64,000 bases of DNA from Azospirillum canadense (GCF_025961225.1 NZ_JAOQNG010000006.1:124001-188000); one strand, 5' to 3'; numbered from the stretch's first letter, positions 44,697 to 56,904 are shown. Made by a program: numbers and translations. Notes: generated by a model from the sequence alone, not told the origin.

Positions 44697-45596
44697 ATGA
44701 TAGAATACGCCAAGCTCACCCCAGGTGCCGGCTTTTCGCCAGTGAACGCCGCTCTGTATTACTCACAGCGGCTTGTTCAACAGCGGCGCATTCGAAGCGC
44801 CATAGCGAAAGCGATTGCGCGGTTTGTCAACGCTTTCCACCCCATGGAAGCGCATGGCAGCAAAAGTCAATCATACCCAACGAGCACTGTCGTCGATATA
44901 GAGCGGAATGGCTATGCTGTGATCAATCGGCTTGCAGACGACAAAGCACTTTTTGATATCGAACAATTTCTTCAAAAAAAAGAAGTCCTCGGGCCGGACG
45001 GCCAGCAATACTTTCTCTCAGACCTACCCAGCGGAACATGCGTCGCTCCGTACCCTTTGGAGACCGTTCTACGTTGTCCGCACGTTTTGGCTCTAGCAAA
45101 CCATCCGATGGTGCTCAGCATTGCGAAGGCCTACTTGGGCTGCAAGCCGACGCTGTCGAGCATTGGCATCCGTTGGACGTTTCCAACGGAGCACCCTGGA
45201 ACAGACGTGCAACGTTTCCATCGTGATGTCGATGACTGGCGGACGCTCAAGCTGTTTGTCTACCTTACGGATGTGGATGAGGAGTCAGGTCCACACACCT
45301 ACGTTGCGGGCTCTCACCGCACGCCGGGCTCAATCTTCGCCCGTTCGTACAACCAAGCGGAACTTCTGCAGCAATATGGCCCAGACAGCTTGCGAAGCAT
45401 TCTCGGCCCGCACGGCACAACCTTCCTCGCGGACGTGCACGGAATCCATTGCGGCGCGGTTCCGATCAACCGGCCGCGCCTCATGCTGCAAATCCAATAT
45501 TCTCTTTTGCCGATCTATGCCTTCATGTACAGGCCCATGACCTTACCTGTGTCTGAAAATCTTGACATGTACATCAACCGACTGCTGCTTTGTTAG
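44697..45596 (+). CDS. Phytanoyl-CoA dioxygenase (PhyH) family protein
   Basis: A 299-residue Fe(II)/2-oxoglutarate-dependent dioxygenase. The iron ligands are visible as FHRDVDDW (His175, Asp177) and IHCGAVPINRPRLMLQIQY (His251, with Arg261 for 2-oxoglutarate). SGPHTYVAGSHRTPGS between them is typical of PhyH proteins. Members in polysaccharide clusters may hydroxylate a lipid, sugar or small molecule, but the substrate is not evident. The region is AT-richer than the XrtA operon. ATG 44697 is the preferred start; a TTG at 44682 is possible. Confidence 0.86.
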   Translation: MIEYAKLTPGAGFSPVNAALYYSQRLVQQRRIRSAIAKAIARFVNAFHPMEAHGSKSQSYPTSTVVDIERNGYAVINRLADDKALFDIEQFLQKKEVLGPDGQQYFLSDLPSGTCVAPYPLETVLRCPHVLALANHPMVLSIAKAYLGCKPTLSSIGIRWTFPTEHPGTDVQRFHRDVDDWRTLKLFVYLTDVDEESGPHTYVAGSHRTPGSIFARSYNQAELLQQYGPDSLRSILGPHGTTFLADVHGIHCGAVPINRPRLMLQIQYSLLPIYAFMYRPMTLPVSENLDMYINRLLLC

Positions 45597-46248
45597 AGAT
45601 TTTTCTGGCGTTTCAGGCCTTGCGGCCCAGTCTGGTTCCCAGGCTTTAATTCCAGGCCGGCGGTGAGCAGAGCGAGGGCTGCGCCCTGACTGCGTGTGGT
45701 ACGGACGCGGCCATCGCAACGGGCTTCCGCTCAGACCGACTCTTTTTCCGGGACAACCTCGCAGCACGGGCACGATTGCGTGGCCGGTGCTTGCGGGGGC
45801 CACGACAGCAGCCCGCGAGCAGCCTCTTCCCCTTTCCAAGTGAGCCTCGCCAGGAATTCGCCCGGTGCGGTGGCACGGACCGCGCTCCATCTTGCGGTGG
45901 CGCTCCGTTGCCGACCATCAGACCGCGCATCGAACAGCAGGAGCGGCGGGAAGCACGATTGCGGCCGCCTTCCATCCGCCAACCGCTGCGCGGTTTGGAT
46001 GGAGCACTGGCCATTGATTCGACAGAATACGCCGTTTAGGGCCGCCCGATGATCAACGGCGCCATCGCCCACCGCGACGGGCTGGCTCCCGATATGCGCA
46101 ATGGGTAATTCGTAAGTAAAAATATTCCCATTCTTGCGTAGACTCACGCATCAGAATTGAAAATGGCGCCGGAAGCGCGTTTCAATAAACTTTACATTTC
46201 AAACCACCCCATAACGCCAAACGCTTGAGAAACAACAAATTTTTGGAT
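45597..46248. other. 650-bp non-coding stretch upstream of PEP-CTERM gene
   Basis: The GC-rich part (45650-46090) has short open frames on both strands with no recognisable family and may be decayed mobile DNA. The last 150 bp (46100-46248) are AT-rich and contain the heptamer CTTTACA at 46190-46196, which recurs at an equivalent place upstream of the other PEP-CTERM gene. Confidence 0.45.
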
Positions 46249-46263
46249 TGGCATTGATATTGC
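46249..46263 (+). promoter_or_regulatory. Sigma-54 (-24/-12) promoter of PEP-CTERM gene
   Basis: TGGCATTGATATTGC matches the RpoN consensus TGGCAY-N5-TTGC, with GG at 46250-46251 and GC at 46262-46263, exactly 10 nt apart. The predicted transcription start near 46275 gives a 5' leader of about 40 nt before the ATG at 46316. A sigma-54 activator (PrsR) is encoded in this window. Confidence 0.88.
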
Positions 46264-46315
46264 TACTATTCCTTTCATCAGCAGCATTGCTGGAAAACTC
46301 TTTCTGGAGATAAAA

Positions 46316-46984
46316 ATGACCAACAAGTTCGTCGCCGCTGCGGTTGGTGCGTTGGCTGTGATTGGGGTGGCGACGTCCGCCTCTGCAGGAGCTGTTAACT
46401 TTAATATTTCCAGCGGGTACTTCACAACCGGGTCGGGGTATGGCAACAGCAACGGCCAACTCGACGTGACATTCACAAATCTCTTCACCCAACCTCAGTC
46501 GTTCAGTCTTGATCTGAACCAAACCCAGTCATTTTTGTTTGGGCGAGCCACGCTGAACGAGACCTGCATTAACAATGGCTTCTTTGCGTGCGGCGCGTCT
46601 GATTTCCTCAACAGTGAACTTGATAACCTCGACGTTACTGCTAATTTCACGTTCACCAGCCCGGTTTCACAGTTGGTTCAATCTGTGGCAGTGACTGGCG
46701 CTTTTTCTGGCCCCGTGAATGGTGACACTCTGTTTGGAAAACCGGTTACCGACTACTATATCGACTTCAGCCCAGTGACGATTAGCTTTGGCACTGGAGG
46801 GGAGTTCGTTCTTGATGTTGGTGACATGTATTTCAACAGCACCGGCAGCATCACGAATGGTGCCAACGTTACTCTGACGGCGGTTCCTGTGCCGGAACCG
46901 GCCAGCCTCGCCGTGCTTGGCGCAGGCCTTCTTGGTCTTGGGTTCCTGCGTCGGCGCAAGGAAGACTCTGAAGCGGTGACCTAA
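46316..46984 (+). CDS. PEP-CTERM sorting-domain protein
   Basis: A 222-residue exported protein. The signal peptide (KFVAAAVGALAVIGVATSASA) is cleaved near residue 24. The mature domain is rich in Asn, Ser, Thr and Phe, with low Lys/Arg, as usual for these surface proteins. The C-terminal sorting signal comprises PEP at 193-195, a hydrophobic helix (LAVLGAGLLGLGFL) and RRRK, followed by seven extra residues. Exosortase A should cleave at the PEP motif. Ribosome site GGAGAT lies 7-8 nt before the ATG. It is preceded by a sigma-54 promoter and followed by a terminator, so it is a stand-alone unit. Confidence 0.95.
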   Translation: MTNKFVAAAVGALAVIGVATSASAGAVNFNISSGYFTTGSGYGNSNGQLDVTFTNLFTQPQSFSLDLNQTQSFLFGRATLNETCINNGFFACGASDFLNSELDNLDVTANFTFTSPVSQLVQSVAVTGAFSGPVNGDTLFGKPVTDYYIDFSPVTISFGTGGEFVLDVGDMYFNSTGSITNGANVTLTAVPVPEPASLAVLGAGLLGLGFLRRRKEDSEAVT

Positions 46985-47008
46985 ACCCTCCTGAAAGACC
47001 TTGCACTG

Positions 47009-47037
47009 AACGGCGGTCCATTCGGATCGCCGTTTTG
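47009..47037 (+). terminator. Rho-independent terminator of PEP-CTERM gene
   Basis: AACGGCGGTCC (47009-47019) and GGATCGCCGTT (47024-47034) pair with one mismatch around a 4-nt loop, followed by TTT. It lies 25 nt after the stop and also faces the convergent YdcF-like gene. Confidence 0.75.
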
Positions 47038-47088
47038 ATATCACGGCACACTCCTCCGGAGGTGCGCACGTTAGAACCTGGCCGCGTA

Positions 47089-47793
47089 TCAAAAGTTATG
47101 GCCGTAACGCAACGCGTACCAAAGACGGCCCAACCATTCATGCAATGCATAATATGACTGGGCAAGGCCGCGCGGGCTGGGGGTTAGGCTGTCTAAGCTG
47201 AGGGTGTCGCCGTAATGCGCAAAGGCCGTTGGTGCTGGAACGACCTCAAGCCCAGCTGCCTCGAAGGCTGCTTTAGCACGCGGCATGTGCCACGCGTGCG
47301 TCACCAAAAGCACCCGCCGCCAGCCGGCTGTCTGCAGAATTGCCGAAGATTGTTGCGCATTCTCTGCAGTCGTGCGCGAGTGCTCTTCCATAAGCACGGT
47401 AGGAATTTGGAAATCGTGTTTCAACACCTCGCCACCGATAGCGGCCAGTGATGGGGCGTGTCCATTGCCAAAGCCGCCGGACACCAGCACCGGCAATTTG
47501 GTACGACGCGCCAGAAAAGCGCCGTACCGCAGCCGCTCCAAATAGAGCGCGTCCGGCGCGACGCCGGCCTCGTACTCGGGGGCGTTCGGATTGCGGCCGG
47601 CGGAGAGGACGACGATGACATTCGCCCGCACCGCGCTAAGATCAGCGGCGGAGAGGGGGGGATCGCTCTGCAACGCGTCGATAAGCCGGAAAGACAGCGC
47701 TGGGACAGCGAGCAGCACAACCGTTGCCACCGCCGCGCCGGCGAACCATAAGCCGGGGCGACGGTATGGCTCGTTGCGCGCCGGATTGAGCAT
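47089..47793 (-). CDS. YdcF/ElyC-like membrane-anchored protein (DUF218)
   Basis: A 234-residue protein with one N-terminal membrane segment (LWFAGAAVATVVLLAVPALSF) and a DUF218 domain. ANVIVVLSAGRNPN, PVLVSGGFGNGHAPS, VLMEEHSRTTAENAQQSS and RVLLVTHAWHMPRAKAAFEA are the standard motifs. Homologues such as ElyC influence envelope polysaccharide and peptidoglycan precursors. The start at 47793 lacks a good ribosome site; it follows the upstream glycosyltransferase stop by 19 nt, so the two are probably co-transcribed. Confidence 0.88.
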   Translation of the reverse strand: MLNPARNEPYRRPGLWFAGAAVATVVLLAVPALSFRLIDALQSDPPLSAADLSAVRANVIVVLSAGRNPNAPEYEAGVAPDALYLERLRYGAFLARRTKLPVLVSGGFGNGHAPSLAAIGGEVLKHDFQIPTVLMEEHSRTTAENAQQSSAILQTAGWRRVLLVTHAWHMPRAKAAFEAAGLEVVPAPTAFAHYGDTLSLDSLTPSPRGLAQSYYALHEWLGRLWYALRYGHNF

Positions 47794-47812
47794 GGCAGGG
47801 CGGCGCGGTGGC

Positions 47813-49015
47813 TCAGGTCGGCAGATGGCTGGGTAGAGCGCCACCGGCAAACAGCCGGTCGTAGGTGGCAACCATGTGGTCCTCGTTGTAGACCGCCTCG
47901 ACGCGCGCCCGATTGGCTTGCCCCAGCGCGCGGCGCAACGCCGGCGCCCCCAGAACCGTCTCCAAGGCCGCCGCCAGCGGCTGCTCGGCCTTCGGCACAA
48001 TCAGCGCCTGGTTCGCCGCGGCCACCATCTCGCGCACATCGCCGACGTCGGTGGAGACCACGGGCAGCCCGGCGGCCATTCCTTCCAAGACACTGAGCGG
48101 CATCTGCTCGGTGTCCGAAGACAAAGCGAGGACGTCGCACCCGACCAGCAGGCGCATGGGGTCGGCAACGTGCCCGGTGAAGACAACGCGCTCCGCCACC
48201 GCCAACTCACCCGCCAAACGCTCCAAATGCGGCCGCTCCGGGCCATCCCCAATCACGCGCAACCATGGCCGCCGCTGCGGCGGAAGAAGGGCGAGAGCGC
48301 GGACCAAGCGGGCGACGTTCTTTTCCGCCCGCAAGGCACCAACGTAGCCAACAGTCAGTTCTGAGAGCGGGGCGTCACGCACGGTGACGGGCGTCACCGC
48401 GCCGGCGTCGATGCCGTTGGGGATGTGAAGCACGCGCGGCGTCGGCAGCCGCCAAACGCCGGTGGCGATGGACCACAGCGCGCGGGATGGCACCACAACG
48501 CGTGCGCCGCCCAGAGCCAGCCGGCGCATCCAAACGCGGCGGCGGATTTGGCGGCCATCGGCCTCCTCCGGGCCAAACCCGTCTTCGAAATGGATCGAGG
48601 GGCAGAGCGGCGCCAAACGGTTGGCGAGCGGCCATTCGACGGCACCCCAATTGTAGCTCAGCAGCAAATCGGGGCGCAGGCGGCTCAGCACGCGCCGTGC
48701 GATGGCCAGATTGGCCGCCACGCCGGTCTTGCCGGGGCGCATCTCCAGATCGAGGAAGCCGACGTCAAGCTCCGGCGCCAGCAGGCTGGCGCTGTCGCGG
48801 CGGTGATCGAGCGCCAAAATCCGGTGCCGGTAACGAGGGCCGAGGCGGTTGGCGAGCCGCACAAAGCGCACCGCCGCACCGCCGCTGCCGAAGCTGGAGA
48901 AGATGTGCAGCAGGGTGCGCGGGGCGCCATCTCCGCCGCTTCCGCTTTCGATGGCGGTCGGCCCGCGGCCGGTTACCCCGTGCCTTACTCCATTCCCGAC
49001 CACCGTCATGGCCAT
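47813..49015 (-). CDS. GT4-family glycosyltransferase
   Basis: A 400-residue GT-B enzyme. LLHIFSSFGSGGAAVRFVRL is the start of the XrtA-locus GT4 subgroup. IPNGIDAGAVTPV, VGYVGALRAEKNVARLVRAL, VIGDGPERPHLERL and SDTEQMPLSVLEGMAAGLPV (about residues 295-314) give the donor-site motifs with the conserved E. It is divergent from the glycosyltransferase at 49239. The 223-bp gap between them holds a small inverted repeat TTGCC-N6-GGCAA (49115-49130) that may be an operator. Confidence 0.92.
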   Translation of the reverse strand: MAMTVVGNGVRHGVTGRGPTAIESGSGGDGAPRTLLHIFSSFGSGGAAVRFVRLANRLGPRYRHRILALDHRRDSASLLAPELDVGFLDLEMRPGKTGVAANLAIARRVLSRLRPDLLLSYNWGAVEWPLANRLAPLCPSIHFEDGFGPEEADGRQIRRRVWMRRLALGGARVVVPSRALWSIATGVWRLPTPRVLHIPNGIDAGAVTPVTVRDAPLSELTVGYVGALRAEKNVARLVRALALLPPQRRPWLRVIGDGPERPHLERLAGELAVAERVVFTGHVADPMRLLVGCDVLALSSDTEQMPLSVLEGMAAGLPVVSTDVGDVREMVAAANQALIVPKAEQPLAAALETVLGAPALRRALGQANRARVEAVYNEDHMVATYDRLFAGGALPSHLPT

Positions 49016-49238
49016 GCCCGGATCTCCGCACGCATCACGTCCGATCGAGCATTACCGCAGATAATCTTCCGGGGGGATGGCGTCATCCGGCGTACTATTT
49101 TCGGGTACATCCGGTTGCCAGAAGAGGCAAAGAACATTGCTCAAATAAGGGTTACCTTTAGCCCAGAAGCATCAGGGTTCTTCGCCCCCATCGCAGCGCA
49201 CCGACCACGCGATGGAAACCAGGCGCTGAGGAGCATCC

Positions 49239-50549
49239 ATGACGAACGACACATCGGCCCGGTCTTTGGCAGACCGGTCTTCGGCAACGGGCCGTCCTTT
49301 GCGCGTTTTAACCATCACCACGCTGTATCCCAACGCCGTCACGCCCAGCCATGGTGTCTTCGTCGAGAACCGCCTGCGGGCGCTGGCCGCCAGCGGGGCG
49401 GTGGACCTAAAGGTGGTGGCCCCGGTCCCCTGGTTTCCCTCGGCCAACCCTCTGTTTGGCCATTATGCGACGCACGCCCGCGTGCCCGCGGCGGAGATCC
49501 GGCACGGCATTGCGGTCAGCCACCCGCGCTATCCGGCAATCCCGCGGGTTGGGATGACCGTGGCCCCATCTTTGCTTTATGCCGCGCTGCGGCGCGCGCT
49601 CAAGCGGACCCCGCCAGGGCCGATCGATTTGATCGATGCTCATTACGTCTATCCGGACGGTGTGGCGGCGGCGATGCTGGGGCGCAAACTCGGCGTTCCG
49701 GTGGTCATCACCGCGCGTGGCACCGACGTCAACCTGATCCCGCGCCACGCTCTGCCGCGCCGGCAGATCCAATGGGCGGCGCGGCAGGCGGCGGGGCTGA
49801 TCACCGTGTGCAGCGCTCTGAAGGACGCCCTGATCGATTTGGAGGTGGAGCCCGGCAAGATTCGCGTCATCCGCAACGGCGTGGATTTGCGGACCTTCCA
49901 TCCGGCCCCGGAACCGGACGGCCGCGACGCGGCCCGCAACCGTTTCGGCGTGCGGCGCAAGCTGCTGCTGTCGGTCGGCCAGCTGATCGAGCGCAAGGGG
50001 CACCGCTACGCCATTGAGGCGCTGACCCGGCTGCCGGACTGGGAGCTGATCATCGCTGGCCATGGCCCCGACCACGCCATGCTGACCACCCTTGCCGAGC
50101 GGCTGGGCGTTGGCGAACGCGTGCGGTTGCTTGGCGCGGTGTCGCACGATGCCCTACCGGCCCTGTACACCGCCGCCGATGCGCTGGTCCTGGCTTCCAG
50201 CCGTGAGGGCTGGGCCAACGTCCTTCTGGAGGCCATGGCCTGCGGCACGCCGGTGATCGCCACCGCGGTCTGGGGAACGCCTGAGGTCGTCAGTGGCCCC
50301 GAGGCCGGCGTGTTGATGCGCGACCGCTCGGCCGACGCGGTGGTCGAGGCGCTCGAGCAGCTTGCGCAAACGCATCCGGGTCGTGCCGCCACGCGCGCTT
50401 ATGCCGAGCGCTTCTCCTGGGACCAGACGACGCGCGACCAGATTGACCTGTTCACCCGAATTGTTCAGGCGGGAGAAACACCGGGGACAGGAGCGCGAAC
50501 CCCATGGCCAGGGCAGGGGGATGCTGCCGACGCCGCATCGACCGGCTGA
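49239..50549 (+). CDS. GT4-family glycosyltransferase, XrtA-locus type
   Basis: A 436-residue GT-B enzyme. LRVLTITTLYPNAVTPSHGVF and ENRLRALAASG are typical of the family next to prsK/prsR in exosortase A genomes. PIDLIDAHYVYPDGVAAAML, VITARGTDVNLIPR, VIRNGVDLRTFHP, LLSVGQLIERKGH and SSREGWANVLLEAMACGTPV (about residues 320-339) complete the acceptor and donor motifs. It is the first gene of the plus-strand operon containing prsK, prsR and prsT; the prsK ATG lies 10 nt after its stop. Confidence 0.94.
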   Translation: MTNDTSARSLADRSSATGRPLRVLTITTLYPNAVTPSHGVFVENRLRALAASGAVDLKVVAPVPWFPSANPLFGHYATHARVPAAEIRHGIAVSHPRYPAIPRVGMTVAPSLLYAALRRALKRTPPGPIDLIDAHYVYPDGVAAAMLGRKLGVPVVITARGTDVNLIPRHALPRRQIQWAARQAAGLITVCSALKDALIDLEVEPGKIRVIRNGVDLRTFHPAPEPDGRDAARNRFGVRRKLLLSVGQLIERKGHRYAIEALTRLPDWELIIAGHGPDHAMLTTLAERLGVGERVRLLGAVSHDALPALYTAADALVLASSREGWANVLLEAMACGTPVIATAVWGTPEVVSGPEAGVLMRDRSADAVVEALEQLAQTHPGRAATRAYAERFSWDQTTRDQIDLFTRIVQAGETPGTGARTPWPGQGDAADAASTG

Positions 50550-52681
50550 CGGCACCATCATGGACTTCGGCGACGTCATCGCGTTCCTGGTCTATGCTTT
50601 GCTGATGCTCGCAACGGCAACGGGCGGCATCAGGGGAACCGGCTGGCTTTTCACCACGGCCGTGGTCGGCGGGGTTTGGGCGGCGGCGGCGGCTTTGATG
50701 CCGTTGCTCGGAGAGCCGGCTTTGTGGATCACGCTGCTGGCCGATCCGTTGCGCATGGCCGGCTGGACACTTGTGCTGCTGTCTCTGTTGTGGCGGCTGC
50801 ACGACACCAGAGGGCGCGCGCGTTATTGGCACCCGCTGGTGCTGGCCGTGGCTGTCCTCACCATGGCGCAGGTGGCGATCCAGGTGGCGGGGCAGATGAT
50901 CTCCACCAATCTTCCCGCCGCCACTGTATCCTCGGCCGACTTGACGATCGCTGATTTGGCCGTTAGCCGGCTGGCTGGCATCAAGGTGGACGTCATGATC
51001 CGTCTTGTGCTGGACGTCATCGGGCTGCTGATCGTGGACAACGTGTTCCGCCAGTCCGGCGAAGCCGTGCGGTGGGCCTGCAAGCACCTGCTGATTGGTG
51101 TTGGGGGCATTCTTTGCTACGACCTGTTCTTTTCCGCCCAGGTGTTGATGTTGCCCGCCGTGGACCCCGTGCTGTGGACGGCGCGACCGTTGGTGGATGG
51201 GGCGTCGGTGCCGTTGGTCCTGGTGTCACTGCCGCGCCTGAAGCGACAGGGCGTGACCGGGCGCGCGGCCGCCAGCCCGGCGCTGATCGTTCATTCCACC
51301 ATGCTCCTCGGCAGCGGCGTCTACCTGATGTGCATGGCCGTGTTCGGCTATCTGCTGCGGGAGACTGGTCTGGCCTGGGGACCGGCGTTGCAAGTTGCGC
51401 TGCTGTTCGGTGCCCTGCTGCTGCTGGCAACGGTCCTGGCGTCCCGTCAGGTGCGGGTGTGGCTGCGGCTGACCATTTGCCGCAATTACCTGCCGCTGAT
51501 GCACGATTACCGCCGCGAATGGCTGCGCTTCATCGCCACGATGAGCGCCTCCTCCGCGGACCGTGATGACCTCCATGAACGGGCCATCCGCGCCGTCGCC
51601 GACATTTTCGAATGCACCTCCGGCGCCCTGTTCCTGCGCAGTCGCGGCGATGTGTTCGCGTTGGTCCAGCGCTGGAACTGGCCGAGCGCGGCCGGCATGG
51701 TCTCGCTGCCCGAAGCGGTGGCCGCGCGGGTGAAGGGCGAGTGCAAAGCTCTGGAGGTGTCGGCCCTGAGCGGTGACGGGGTGCCGCATTTGGAAGCCGT
51801 GGATCGGCCTTGGCTGGTGGTGCCGCTGGCCGTCGGGGAGACGGTTCTGGGGGCCGTGTTGCTCGGCCGCCCGCGTGTGCCGCGCCGCCTCACCTGGGAA
51901 GACGAGGAGCTTCTGGCGGTGCTGTGCGTGCAGCTTGGCGGCTACATCGCCGAGCAGCAGACGACTCAGGCCCTCGGCGAGGCGCGCCGGTTTGAGCAGG
52001 TCACCAAGGGCGTCACGTTCATCGCCCACGATCTGAAGAACTTGGTCAGCCAGTTGCACCTGATCACACAACAGGCCGACCAGCACGCCGATGACCCGGA
52101 ATTCCGCCGCGACCTGATCGCCATCGTTCGGCACAGCGCTGAGAAGATGCAGCGGATGCTGCAACGGTTGAATGAGCAGCGCAGTGGAACTGGTCGGGCA
52201 GCCGAACCGGTGGACCTTGCGGCCCTCGTGCGCGGCACCATCGACATCAAGCGGGCGCTGTTCCCCACCGTGACCATCACTGGCCTGGACGCGGGCCTGC
52301 CCGTTGCTGTGGAGCCGTTGGGCTTCTCCGCGGTTCTGGAGAACCTGGTGCAGAACGCGTTCGAGGCGGCGGGACCGACCGTGCCGGTGCGCATCCGCTG
52401 CGCGCGCGCCGGCGACCACGCTCTTCTGGAGATCCGCGACGATGGCCCGGGCATGAGCGACACCTTTGTCCGCAGCCGTCTGGCCACGCCGTTCCAGTCC
52501 GGCAAGCTCGGCGGCTACGGTATTGGGCTGTATCAGAGCCGTGACCTGGTGGAGCAAGCCGGCGGCCGCCTCATCATCGACAGCCGGCCGGGCGCCGGCA
52601 CGACGATCCGGATCGAACTGCCGCTCGCTTGCGACGCTTCCCTCTCCTTGTCCTCTGCCGCAACCACCCAAGAGACGATCC

Positions 52682-54108
<1,427 letters not shown>

Positions 54109-54112
<4 letters not shown>

Positions 54113-56904
54113 AGCACACCTCACTGGCGCGGGCCGGCTTGGGGGCCGCCCTGATCGCCTTGGCCGCCGCGGGGGATCCCGGCGCTGCTCACGCCGCGCG
54201 CGACACAGCGGCGGAGAAGTTCTTCATCGACGCCGGAAGCCAGCTGAAGGAAGGCAACGTCAACGCCGCTGTCATCCAACTTCGCAACGCGCTGCAGCGC
54301 GACCCTGACTTCGCGGAGGCGCGCGAGCTGCTGGGCGAGCTGGGCGTGCGGCAGGGCGATTTGGCGACCGCCGAGAAGGAACTGCGCCGCGCCCTGGAAC
54401 TGCGGCGCACCGAGCGCACGGAGATTGCGCTTGGCCGTGTGCTGGTCCGCGAGGGCAAGCTGGAGGAGGCGTTGACCGTCGTCGGCATGGACGCCTCCAC
54501 GGACGCTCTGCGGGGCGGGAAGCTGACCGTGCGCGCCCAAGCCCTGGTCGGGCTGAAGCGCGTGGACGAGGCTGAGCCGATGCTGACAGAAGCGATCCGG
54601 CTGGCCCCAAACGCTGACACCTATCTGGAAACCGCGCGCGTGGACCTTCTGCGCGACCGCCGGGACGCTGCCGCCAAGCACCTGGACATGGCGCTGGCCA
54701 GCGATTCCAGCTTGGCCGACGCCTGGTTGCTGAAGAGCGACCTGCTGTTCCGAAGTGGTGATGTTCCCGGCGGGCTTGGCGTTCTGGAGGAGGGCGGCAA
54801 GGCGGCCCCCAAAGACGCGCGCCTGCCGCTGGTTCGTGCCATGATGCTGATCCAGACCGGTCGGCAAGACGAGGCCGACGGTGACGTGCAGCGTGTCGTC
54901 GCCCTCGCGCCCAAGAGCCCCCTGACGGCTCTTTTGCAGGCGGCGCGGGCCTTCTCCCGGGGCAACCTCGAGGAGGCCGAGCGCTTGTATGGCTCGGCCG
55001 AGAGCCAGTTGCGGGGCAATGCCCACGCGGAGCTGATCGGCGGCTTGATCAAGGCGCAGCGCGGCCAAACCGCGCAGGCGGAAATCCTGCTGTCGCGCTT
55101 CATCAGCTCCAACCCGTGGCGTCAGGACATTCGCCGGCTCGTCGCCACGCTCCGGCTCACGATCGGCAATTACCAGGGGGCCATCGACCTGCTGACCGCC
55201 ATGCTGGAGGTGGCACCGGACGACGCTGCGCTGCGGCGGCAACTCGCGAGCGCTTATTTGCAAGCCGGTGACCACGGCAAAGCCGCCACCGAGTTCCGAT
55301 CTCTGACGCAACGGCCAGGCCAATTGGCGACGGAAGCGCGCCAGGCATTGTCGGTGCTGGAATTCGCATCGGTGTCCGGGACGGCGTCTTCCGACGGTGA
55401 CAAGACCGTTCCCAACGCACTCGACACGCTGCTGGTCAATGACCTGCTGGTCTCGCACCACTACAAGGCGGCGTTGGAGAAAGCCCGCGCTCTGACCACC
55501 GCAGCGCCCGACAGCGCCGAGGCCGTCACTCTGCTGGCCTCGGTTCAGATGGCGCAGGGTGACGTGTCGGCGGCGGTCGAGAGCTTTAAGCGCGCGTTCC
55601 AGCTCTCGCCCGGTTCACCGCCGGCTACCTCCAATCTGGTCCGCGCCTATGTCCGCTTGGGCAAGCCCGGTGAAGCGGAAGCCTTTCTGAAGGAGCGGCT
55701 CGCCGCCGATCCGGACGTGAGGGCCCCAAACACGGAGATGATGGTTCGGCTTTACACCCAATTCCTGGTGGACCAGGGCCGGAGAGCGGAGGCCATCACC
55801 CAGCTTGAGCGTGCGGTCGCGGGCCCCACCGGAACCGCCACCACGACCCGCGATCTGTCGATCATCCTCGCCACCCAGTATCTGGCCGACAACCGCAAGA
55901 TTGACGCCATCGCCCTGCTGGACGGGGTGCGGGCGCGCTACCCGCGCGATGCGGCGGCGCTGGACATGGTTGTGCGCGGCTTAGCCGAGGCCGGGGCTGA
56001 AGAGCGCGCGTTGGACGCAGCGCGGGCCTGGAGCGCCCTCGATGGCACCGACCTCCGGTCTCGTCTGTTGCTCGCCCGTCTGGCTGCCCGCCTGAAACGG
56101 ACGGACGAGGCGCGCGCTGCATTCGCCGATGTGCTGCGTGTCGATGCGAAAAACGCGCCGGCGGCGAGGGGCCTTGTCGAACTGGAACTGAAAGCCGGTC
56201 GGGCGGAAGAGGCTCTGGCGGTGGCCCGGCGCATGGCGCTGGCCGCTCCGGTCACCGCGGCAATTCTGGAAGCAGAGGTTCTGGCTTCCACCGGCAAGCG
56301 CAAGGAGGCGGCCGCCTTTCTGAGCCAGGCCTTGGCGCGGACGCCCGATCCCGCGCTGCAGCTGGCCCGCTTCAACGTGCGCCGGGCCGATGGTGATCTG
56401 GTCCAGGGGAGGGCCGAGCTGACCGACTGGCTGAAGGTGCGGCCGGCCGACGCCCCGGTGCGCACCGCCCTCGCCGAACAGGCAATCGCTGAGGGCGACT
56501 TCCGGACGGCCGTGACTCATTACGAGCAATTGGTCCGTCAAGCGCCGGACGAGGCGATGCTCCTCAACAACTTGGCGTGGGCGAAATTCAAGCTGAAGGA
56601 TCCCGACGCTCAAAGCGTGGCGCGCCAAGCCTTGGCGCTCGCGCCCACGTCGGTCGACATCACCGACACCGCGGGCTGGATCATCGCCAACTCTGGCAAG
56701 CTGGACGAGGGGCTGGACCTGTTGCGCCGCGCCGCCATGGCTGCACCAAAGCGGCCGGAAATCCAGTACCATCTGGCCACCGCTCTGGAAATGGCAGGGA
56801 GGAAGGGAGAGGCGCGTACGGTGCTGAAAGCCATTCTGGCCTCGGAAACGCCCTTTGCCGAACGGGATGAGGCGCGCGTTCTGCTGGCCAAAATCGGAGA
56901 TTGA
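54109..56904 (+). CDS. prsT: XrtA/PEP-CTERM system TPR-repeat protein PrsT
   Basis: A 931-residue exported TPR protein. A signal peptide (ARAGLGAALIALAAAGDPGAAHA) ends near residue 30. Many tandem tetratricopeptide repeats then fill the chain, such as AAVIQLRNALQRDPDFAEAR, AIDLLTAMLEVAPDDAALRR, and a classic LLNNLAWAKFKL repeat near residue 820. This is the PrsT architecture found beside prsK/prsR. It probably sits in the periplasm or outer membrane as a scaffold for EPS or PEP-CTERM handling. Its ATG overlaps the prsR stop (ATGA), and a TTG-initiated gene overlaps its own stop. Confidence 0.94.

Noticed and set aside
45731..46147. 138-codon minus-strand frame upstream of the PEP-CTERM gene
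   Set aside because: The composition changes halfway, with a cysteine-containing end (CPCCEV) that faintly resembles a zinc ribbon, but no complete domain or start is credible. Possibly decayed mobile DNA.
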